A stretch of DNA of 28,420 nt from Bacillota bacterium (GTDB taxonomy: Bacteria; Bacillota; Clostridia; DSM-8532): NCBI GenBank assembly GCA_023415205.1, contig JAEZLR010000015.1, positions 1 through 28,420 of the forward strand, given 5' to 3'. The position numbers and the translations under genes are program-made. Shown here in pieces: positions 22,996 to 28,420 of the stretch; the stretch's first letter is position 1, and the number at the start of each line of letters is the position of its first letter. Under the pieces are notes generated by a model. That model saw only the letters and a program-made list of their open reading frames with translations, did not search any database and was not told the origin of the DNA.

Positions 22996-23207
22996 CTTGA
23001 ATTCTCCTTTGATTTTTTGTATTCATTTACCGATTACACCTAATGATACTTAATAATTGGATATATATCCGAAGCTGTTAATTTTTTCGCATAAAAGTCG
23101 CTTGTATTCTGAATCTTAACAGATCAAGTATACATGAATAATTTCATAAAATCCAGTAAAAACCACCTGAAAATTCATGCTTATCTTGACTTTTTACTTT
23201 ACTTTTT

Positions 23208-24116
23208 TTACTTTTTTTCCTGCAACGGAAGGAATCCTTCACCCAATACCTCCCTAGCATCTATGAGCAGAACGAAGGCGTTGGCGTCACAATCCTTCAC
23301 GATCTCCTTTACAATGGCAATTTCCTCACGTTTGACCACACAGAGTAATACGGTTTTATCCTGCTTACTGTACATTCCCATTCCCTTAAGGCCCGTCACA
23401 CCGCGTTCAACATCACACATAAGCCTTTTTGCAATCTCCTCGGAATGATCGGATATGATAAGCAAGCTCTTTGCAAAGTTTAAACCCTCCAGGTAGGCAT
23501 CGATGGTCTTGGTGGAGATATATAGACTGAGCGCCGCATAAAGCCCTAATTTGACACTTCTGAAGGCTATTGTGGCAAATAGAATGACACAGCCGTCAAG
23601 AAAAAGCAGATACTGTCCTACGGAAAACTTAGGGAATAGCTTCTTTAAAATAGCCGCCCCAAGATCTGTCCCACCCGTGGTGGCATCCTCCTTCAGGATG
23701 ATACCCAGGCCAAAGCCCATGATTAACCCGCCTATAAGTGCATTCAGGAGTAAATCCGGTACGGCCATGGTCTCGTCGAATCGTATGAGGTATTCATGGA
23801 TAAGCCTGTTAAAAAAAGGCCAGGTGGCATCAATCATTACGGATAGGATAACAGCACCATAGAGGGAGCGAAAGAGAAATTGTCTTCCTCTGCTTTTATA
23901 TCCTGTAAGGAACAGGGGAATATTGAAGAAAAGCATCAACATACCCACGGGAATCGCGCTGCCAATGACATAAAAAATAACGGTGGAAAGGCCCGATACA
24001 CCCCCTGGAGCAAGTTTATACGGTATAAGAAAGAGATTCATGGAAATGGTCATGATTAAGCAACCGAGTGTAATGATAAGATATGGGCGGCAGCCTTCCT
24101 TAAAACGCTTCAACAT
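23208..24116 (-). CDS. YitT family membrane protein (DUF161/DUF2179)
   Basis: The 302-residue protein has five or six membrane segments in the first 200 residues (for example YLIITLGCLIMTISMNLFLIP, LAPGGVSGLSTVIFYVIG and LNALIGGLIMGFGLGIIL) including the family GGTDL motif, and a C-terminal cytoplasmic DUF2179 domain (about 215-295, SLLIISDHSEEIAKRLM to VLLCVVKREEI). Transport function is suspected for the family but not established. GGAGGAAAGCT precedes the ATG. A T-rich stretch of repeated TTTTTAC-like units follows the stop codon, on the plus strand at 23190-23220. Confidence 0.9.
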   Translation of the reverse strand: MLKRFKEGCRPYLIITLGCLIMTISMNLFLIPYKLAPGGVSGLSTVIFYVIGSAIPVGMLMLFFNIPLFLTGYKSRGRQFLFRSLYGAVILSVMIDATWPFFNRLIHEYLIRFDETMAVPDLLLNALIGGLIMGFGLGIILKEDATTGGTDLGAAILKKLFPKFSVGQYLLFLDGCVILFATIAFRSVKLGLYAALSLYISTKTIDAYLEGLNFAKSLLIISDHSEEIAKRLMCDVERGVTGLKGMGMYSKQDKTVLLCVVKREEIAIVKEIVKDCDANAFVLLIDAREVLGEGFLPLQEKK

Positions 24117-24158
24117 AGCTTTCCTCCTTCATTACTTTTCTATTATATGAAAACAGAA

Positions 24159-24185
24159 CAAAAAAAACCGGGAGTATACCCGGTT
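24159..24185 (-). terminator. Intrinsic terminator after rpmE
   Basis: AACCGGG and CCCGGTT form a seven-pair stem with a six-base loop, followed on the minus strand by at least seven T. Between it and rpmE are two more inverted repeats: ATTTCAC/GTGAAAT (about 24199-24218) and a CTCG-GGGG stem (24228-24248). Confidence 0.8.
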
Positions 24186-24275
24186 CTTATTCTTGATATT
24201 TCACCTACCAGTGAAATTCGTCAAGGGCTCGGGGGGTTACCCCACGAGTTTAGGCTTATTTTCAAGATAAAGTAA

Positions 24276-24476
24276 TTACTTCATTCCATACTTTTTCTTG
24301 AACTTATCTACGCGACCACCTACATCAACAAGCTTTTGTTTGCCTGTAAAAAATGGATGGCACTGAGAACAAATTTCTACGTGCAAATCCTGCTTTGTAG
24401 AGCCTGTTTCAAATGTTTCGCCACATGCGCAACGAACAACAGCCTTTACATAATTTGGATGGATCCCTTCCTGCAT
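24276..24476 (-). CDS. rpmE: 50S ribosomal protein L31, zinc-binding type
   Basis: L31 bridges the ribosomal subunits. The 66-residue protein (ATG 24476) starts MQEGIHPNY and carries the zinc ribbon C16-A-C18 and C36-S-Q-C39, so it is the Zn-containing form rather than the Cys-less alternative made under zinc shortage. GAGGTG lies six bases before the ATG; the upstream GTG belongs to that site. It follows rho, as in many Firmicutes. A small GTTTCT/AGAAAC hairpin in the leader (24504-24520) may matter for its control. Confidence 0.96.
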   Translation of the reverse strand: MQEGIHPNYVKAVVRCACGETFETGSTKQDLHVEICSQCHPFFTGKQKLVDVGGRVDKFKKKYGMK

Positions 24477-24598
24477 GGTTTTCACCTCGCTTCAAATGGC
24501 TTTGTTTCTTTTATAGAAACTTCATTTATTTCCTATGCTACTTTAAAAAAGTGCCGATTGGTATTGTATCATATCGGGGTGGTTAATGCAAGCAAAAA

Positions 24599-26617
24599 CT
24601 ACTTATAGATGGTATCATAATTGCTCTTGTCTCGCTGCATAAACGCCGTATTAATCCCGTTGACAAATTCCTCATTACTCTTTGTGTTCATTAAACGATT
24701 GACAATCATTTCGGTCACATCGGCAGTGCCTACGTTGCTCATAGCCTTTCTGATAGTCCATATACCTTCCATCTCACGTTGGGTCAAAAGAAGCTCTTCT
24801 CTTCTGGTACCCGAACGGTTGATATCAATGGCAGGGAATATGCGCTTTTCAGACAGCTTTCTGTCCAGATGAAGCTCCATGTTACCGGTTCCCTTAAATT
24901 CCTCGTAGATAACATCATCCATACGGCTTCCTGTATCAATAAGGGCTGTGGCTATGATGGTCAGGCTCCCCCCGTTTTCGATGTTTCGGGCGGCACCGAA
25001 GAACCGCTTTGGCTTGTGGAGGGCTCCCGGATCCAGACCACCCGACAAGGTGCGCCCTGTTGGTGGAATGGTCAGATTGTAGGCTCTTGCCAACCGGGTG
25101 ATACTGTCCAGCAAAATCACTACGTCTTTTTTATGCTCAACCAACCTTTGAGCCCTTTCCAATACCATTTCTGCCACCTTGATATGGTGATCGGGAACCT
25201 CGTCAAAGGTTGAATAGATGACATCTCCCTTGATGGATCTCTGCATGTCTGTAACTTCTTCAGGCCGCTCGTCAATGAGTAGCACAATGACCTCTATCTC
25301 AGGATGTTTGGTCGTTATGGCATTGGCTATTTTCTTTAAAAGAATGGTTTTACCCGCTTTAGGAGGAGAAACAATCAGGCCGCGCTGGCCCTTACCAATA
25401 GGGGCTATAAGGTCTATCAACCGGGTGGAGAGCTCTTTGGTCTCAAGCTCCAGCGTGATTCGCTCGTCAGGATAGATGGGGGTTAATTGTTCAAAGGGGC
25501 GCCTTCTCTGAGCGACATCGGGAGAATCACCATTGACAGAGGATACATAAAGAAGTGCCTGAAATTTTTCCCCCTCCTTCTGGATTCTTCCCTTTCCAAT
25601 GATTTTATCCCCGGTTTTCATATTGAATCTGCGTATCTGTGAAGGAGAAACATAAATATCCCGGGTGCCCGACAAATAATTATGTCCGCGAAGGAAGCCA
25701 TATCCATCCGGAAGAACCTCCAGGATGCCTGCTACCGGGTTGTCGCTTTCCAGACGTGACAGGTCTTTATTTCTGGGGTATTTAAAACTGCGGTTATCAC
25801 CCTCAGGGGTGCTTTCTTCCTTTTCCTTTTCATCCTTGCTCACTTCATCAGTTGCTTTCTCCGGTGAAGGCTCACTGATGACCTCGGGCTTCTCTGCAGG
25901 AGGTTGTGGCTCAGCTTTTGCGGCTTCTACTATAGGAAGGGTTTGATTCGCCCCCTCTACTTTTTCTCTGACAGGCGCTTTCAAAACTGGCTCTTCTTTT
26001 TTTGCTGCGGGAACGTGAGCCTTAACAGACTCCTTAACAGCCACAGGGGCTTCTTCAGAGACTTTTTTGACTTCCACCTCAGGCTTGGGGTGGGGTTTTT
26101 CAATCTTGGCTTTAGGAGCTTCCTCCACTGCCTTGTGAACAATAGCCTCCGATGGCTCCTTCTTCTTTGGACGGCCACGGCTGCCCTTTATGGGGACGGA
26201 ATCGGCTGCCTTGGCCGGCGAGGCCAATTCCACAGGAGTTTCTTTTTTTTCTGTCTCATTGGGAGCTTCACCCTTGTCTTTGGAAGCTGTGGATTCCTGG
26301 GTGGGCAGGGGAGCAACGGACTTCTTGGTTTCAGAGGTTACCTTGGGCCTGCCTCTTCTCTTCTTTTCGTCCTTGTTTTCCTTTGTTGCTTCAGTTTTCT
26401 TTTCCTTCGGAGACTGAACAGGTTCAACCGTTTCGACTTTGGGATTTACCGGTTCATCGTTTTTCTGTGTTAAAGCAACAGGAACTTCACCTGAAGAGGT
26501 GATGAGCTCGATGAGGTCCGCTTTTTTTATTCTTGAGAGATTCTTATGACCCAGCATTTTGGCTATATACTTTAGATCCTCAATCGATTTACCCTCAAGA
26601 TTGGGCCTGTCTTTCAT
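24599..26617 (-). CDS. rho: Transcription termination factor Rho with long charged N-terminal linker
   Basis: Rho is the hexameric RNA helicase that ends transcription of untranslated RNA. From ATG 26617 it has 672 residues; the usual core is about 420. Order: Rho-N helical domain (about 1-45), a Pro/Lys/Glu-rich disordered linker (about 50-275) with two AT-hook-like RGRPK motifs (87-92 and 147-151), the cold-shock RNA-binding domain (about 294-365, with GYGFLRG), and the ATPase. Walker A is PPKAGKT (418-424), Walker B is VLLIDERPEEVTD, and GGLDPGALHKPKRFFGAARN covers the Q- and R-loops. An earlier TTG (26638) has a poor ribosome-binding site. It is followed by rpmE. Confidence 0.95.
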   Translation of the reverse strand: MKDRPNLEGKSIEDLKYIAKMLGHKNLSRIKKADLIELITSSGEVPVALTQKNDEPVNPKVETVEPVQSPKEKKTEATKENKDEKKRRGRPKVTSETKKSVAPLPTQESTASKDKGEAPNETEKKETPVELASPAKAADSVPIKGSRGRPKKKEPSEAIVHKAVEEAPKAKIEKPHPKPEVEVKKVSEEAPVAVKESVKAHVPAAKKEEPVLKAPVREKVEGANQTLPIVEAAKAEPQPPAEKPEVISEPSPEKATDEVSKDEKEKEESTPEGDNRSFKYPRNKDLSRLESDNPVAGILEVLPDGYGFLRGHNYLSGTRDIYVSPSQIRRFNMKTGDKIIGKGRIQKEGEKFQALLYVSSVNGDSPDVAQRRRPFEQLTPIYPDERITLELETKELSTRLIDLIAPIGKGQRGLIVSPPKAGKTILLKKIANAITTKHPEIEVIVLLIDERPEEVTDMQRSIKGDVIYSTFDEVPDHHIKVAEMVLERAQRLVEHKKDVVILLDSITRLARAYNLTIPPTGRTLSGGLDPGALHKPKRFFGAARNIENGGSLTIIATALIDTGSRMDDVIYEEFKGTGNMELHLDRKLSEKRIFPAIDINRSGTRREELLLTQREMEGIWTIRKAMSNVGTADVTEMIVNRLMNTKSNEEFVNGINTAFMQRDKSNYDTIYK

Positions 26618-26849
26618 AATACACCGCCTTGTGTTCAACTAACTTCATTGTGAAATGTAAATAAGATTGGTGATTAACATAGATCTATAGAGAAATCCTG
26701 TTTCAAGCTAAGTAAATTGCCATAACGACACAGACTTCAATAAGGAGTGCCATGTTTTAGAAAGATAAACAATACCATATTTATTCATTTCCATCATTTA
26801 AATTCTTTACGGGAAATATCTATAGAGATGTGTACCTCTTGACTGATAT

Positions 26850-26879
26850 AATATACCAATTCATTCCGTCCTTTGTCAA
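26850..26879 (-). promoter_or_regulatory. Sigma-A promoter of rho with a leader of about 226 nt
   Basis: A perfect TTGACA (26879-26874, minus strand) and TATATT (26855-26850) are 18 bases apart. RNA would begin near 26843, leaving about 226 nt before the rho start codon. This leader (26618-26843) has no gene I can support; it could take part in Rho autoregulation, which is known in other bacteria. The IS end lies only 20 bases upstream of the -35. Confidence 0.6.
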
Positions 26880-26899
26880 GTATAAACCCGTTTTGGATC

Positions 26900-26917
26900 G
26901 TGTCAATTTACTGTAGG
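26900..26917 (+). repeat. ISLre2 terminal inverted repeat, transposase 3' side
   Basis: GTGTCAATTTACTGTAGG, the outer end of the IS next to the rho promoter. It differs from the other end at the fifth and eighth positions. Confidence 0.85.
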
Positions 26918-26953
26918 AAATTAAATCCTAGACCACACCTTAGCTGTATGGCT

Positions 26954-28321
26954 TTAAATAGCCTTTAGAGCTCTGTAGAGCCCCGTTATTCTTCCGATCT
27001 TAAATACTTCAAGGTTACACGGATTATCGTTATTCTTCGATTTCAAGCCCTCGTGGGTTGCTTTCATTAGCTGTTTTGCTACTGTGTATAATTTTTCGTC
27101 TTTTTTATGTGCTTTAATAAAATCTATCACTTTTCCATCGTTAGCTTTAAATGCGCGTAACCTTGCCATTTTATCTGCACCGTCTTTACTCCAACCCATT
27201 GGGCGGCTACTCATTCTTGATGCAAGTATATGACTGTTATGTCCTTCAGCACTACACCCGACAATATTCGCTGCTTCTATGCTCCTAATCTTGATACCAT
27301 CCCAGTTGTTACCGAAATAATCCCAGCTTTCTTTTATTTCTTTTCGCTTTGATTCACTTTCTGTTGCTAAGTATAATTCGTTGAACACAAGCCCTAATCC
27401 CTCTAAATCTGCTTCATTTATGCAATTCCATATTTCTGAGGTATATTCCCTCATGTGGGCTGTAGCTTTTGTCACATATTTGCTCATATGATATTTGTCC
27501 AAAACAAACTTTGCCCGTGGCAGATAGTCCAAACCTTGTTTTATCCAAGCTGCTCCATCTCCAGAGAGGTATATTTGCTTTATCTTATCAACCGCATAAT
27601 TATCTTCTATATATTCATATACCTCTTGCCAAAGGTCTCCTGGCTTACCCTTAAGACTCGCAAGGTAATAGGGTGATTTTAGCTTTCTTCGACTCTGTGT
27701 TTCAATTCCTTCATGGACATATACCAATCGGGGCATCGCACTCTTCCCTGATTGCAAGGCAATATGGTCTTCATCGGCCTCTACATAGAGTATTTCGACA
27801 ACTCTTTTTTCCACAGGTGTTCTTTCTAACTTCAATTTTTCTATCTTCCGTACACTTTTCATTGCTGTCTGCCCACTAATTTCCACTTCTCCGACATTCT
27901 TTCCAGCCTTCCGGTAAGATAGATCAGCAGAGGTCTCTGCAAGTTCAGCGTATACTTCATCATCAATACGGGTATGTACACCTATACCTATAATTTCGTC
28001 CACAAGATGTCGATAACCTTTTCCGTATTTTGATTTGAAATATGACCTCTCATAGGTTATTGCACCGAGCTTAGTAATGATTGTGTTTTTTTCATTTCTT
28101 CGTTCTACACTCCATTCTTTTTTCCTGTTAGGGTCATACAACAGTGATTTATCCAAAGCTTCCAATATTTCATTACAAATCCCCCTGCCTAGTTCATCTG
28201 TCTCTTTCTTTATCTCAGCAACTATCTCGGATAGGCCGTTTCCGCTCTTAATTAACTTTATTGCTGTTTCCGTAAGTTTTTTGATGCCTTTCTCATAAAA
28301 TGATTGTATAATCGTATTCAT
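26954..28321 (-). CDS. ISLre2-family transposase (UPF0236)
   Basis: This intact 455-residue transposase moves the IS. Start ATG 28321 has GGAGG seven bases upstream; the frame is open to 28363 without a better site. Family features are the ADEDHIALQ segment (probable first catalytic Asp), YLSGDGAAWIKQGL (second Asp) with KYHMSKYV, and the highly conserved EGHNSHILASRMSSRPMGWSKDG (probable Glu). No frameshift or stop interrupts it, so it may be active. There is only a short non-coding end (54 bases) after its stop. Confidence 0.95.
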   Translation of the reverse strand: MNTIIQSFYEKGIKKLTETAIKLIKSGNGLSEIVAEIKKETDELGRGICNEILEALDKSLLYDPNRKKEWSVERRNEKNTIITKLGAITYERSYFKSKYGKGYRHLVDEIIGIGVHTRIDDEVYAELAETSADLSYRKAGKNVGEVEISGQTAMKSVRKIEKLKLERTPVEKRVVEILYVEADEDHIALQSGKSAMPRLVYVHEGIETQSRRKLKSPYYLASLKGKPGDLWQEVYEYIEDNYAVDKIKQIYLSGDGAAWIKQGLDYLPRAKFVLDKYHMSKYVTKATAHMREYTSEIWNCINEADLEGLGLVFNELYLATESESKRKEIKESWDYFGNNWDGIKIRSIEAANIVGCSAEGHNSHILASRMSSRPMGWSKDGADKMARLRAFKANDGKVIDFIKAHKKDEKLYTVAKQLMKATHEGLKSKNNDNPCNLEVFKIGRITGLYRALKAI

Positions 28322-28420
28322 AAGAGACCTCCGTTTTGATTGCGTTTTCTTTGCAAAAAACATTTTATCAGAAAGGTTGGTCTCTTATCTTATTTTTTCC
28401 TACAGTAACTTTACACTAAC
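28294..28420. repeat. Terminal direct repeat, copy 2 of 2 (127 bp, exact)
   Basis: Identical to bases 1-127. It covers the transposase start, its leader and the terminal inverted repeat (28399-28416), plus four bases. Confidence 0.95.

Larger units (their letters stand above)
26900..28416 (-). mobile_element. Complete ISLre2-family insertion sequence
   Basis: The element is 1517 bp and bounded by imperfect inverted repeats: GTGTCAATTTACTGTAGG at 26900-26917 and its complement at 28399-28416, matching at 16 of 18 positions, with AAA following on both sides. It carries one transposase gene and no passenger. The flank to the left (ending GGATC) and the flank following the other end (TAACTATGA) share no obvious nine-base target duplication. 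The family assignment comes from the transposase. Confidence 0.88.

Noticed and set aside
24228..24248. GGGGTAACCCC hairpin after rpmE as a second OLE-like fragment
   Set aside because: It shares only a GGGG-UAA-CCCC core with one OLE stem. Flanks and length differ, so it is probably a chance hairpin near a terminator.
25904..26502. Long plus-strand open frames opposite the rho linker
   Set aside because: The Lys/Glu/Pro-rich low-complexity linker leaves opposite frames open. The translations are runs of Phe, Leu and Ser and are mirror artefacts.
26900..28416. A composite transposon made of the two IS ends and all genes between
   Set aside because: The interior is 26.8 kb of essential chromosomal genes in conserved operons, and only one IS copy is complete here. 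Mobility as a unit is not supported.
1..28420. Reading the window as a complete circular plasmid or phage
   Set aside because: There is no replication, partition, mobilisation or phage gene, and the content is housekeeping (rho, rpmE, dxs, nusB, ftsEX). The end overlap is better explained by the IS repeat.
1..28420. CRISPR arrays, tRNA or rRNA genes
   Set aside because: No regularly spaced repeats, tRNA cloverleaf-like arms with CCA ends, or rRNA-like stretches were seen on either strand.

Overview
The window looks like chromosomal DNA of an anaerobic, spore-forming, flagellated member of the Clostridia (Firmicutes). The evidence is Shine-Dalgarno-led genes, a nusB-xseA-xseB-ispA-dxs-tlyA operon, a small spore DNA-binding protein, a YtxC-type sporulation protein, motAB behind a sigma-D-like promoter, a split transketolase and a Rho with a long charged linker. 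I cannot name the species. Nearly all genes lie on the minus strand.

Layout, right to left in transcription order. (i) 26900-28416 is an intact ISLre2-family insertion sequence. Its upstream end is repeated exactly at the other end of the window (1-127). (ii) 23208-26617: rho, rpmE and a YitT-family membrane protein. (iii) 21172-22995: two-subunit transketolase. (iv) 19637-21089, plus strand: argF with an ArgR-like box over its promoter, then a GNAT acetyltransferase. (v) 17599-19458: motA, motB and a small unknown gene, with a DUF378 membrane protein on the opposite strand. (vi) 15051-17142: a PC4/YdbC ssDNA-binding protein, a clostridial protein of unknown function and a YtxC-like sporulation protein. 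(vii) 10866-14944: a CdaR/PucR-type regulator, ftsE, ftsX and a secreted coiled-coil M23 hydrolase, a plausible FtsEX-controlled cell-wall module. (viii) 8291-10565: ctpA-type S41 protease, SASP-like spore protein and a methyltransferase. (ix) 794-8223: nusB, xseA, xseB, ispA, a DUF212 (divergent PAP2) membrane protein, a 629-nt structured RNA, oapA, dxs and tlyA. (x) 218-811, plus strand: a transglutaminase-like protein converging on tlyA.

The most striking element is the roughly 740-bp stretch without a credible gene between the DUF212 gene and the small DUF21-like membrane protein. Its position (downstream of ispA, upstream of the DUF21-like gene and dxs), its length, a long-range closing helix joining its two ends, and several internal hairpins with compensated stems identify it as an OLE RNA (Ornate, Large, Extremophilic). 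The adjacent membrane protein is its partner OapA. OLE is a known but rare and poorly understood RNA class that works at the membrane in stress and magnesium physiology. Here it sits in an isoprenoid-synthesis operon and may also have its own promoter.

Several promoters can be read directly: sigma-A type before ctpA, cdaR, nusB, argF, rho and OLE; sigma-D type before motA; sigma-G type before the spore-protein gene. The exact 127-base identity of the two window ends equals a common de Bruijn k-mer size. Any apparent circularity is therefore more likely a collapsed IS repeat than a real circle.
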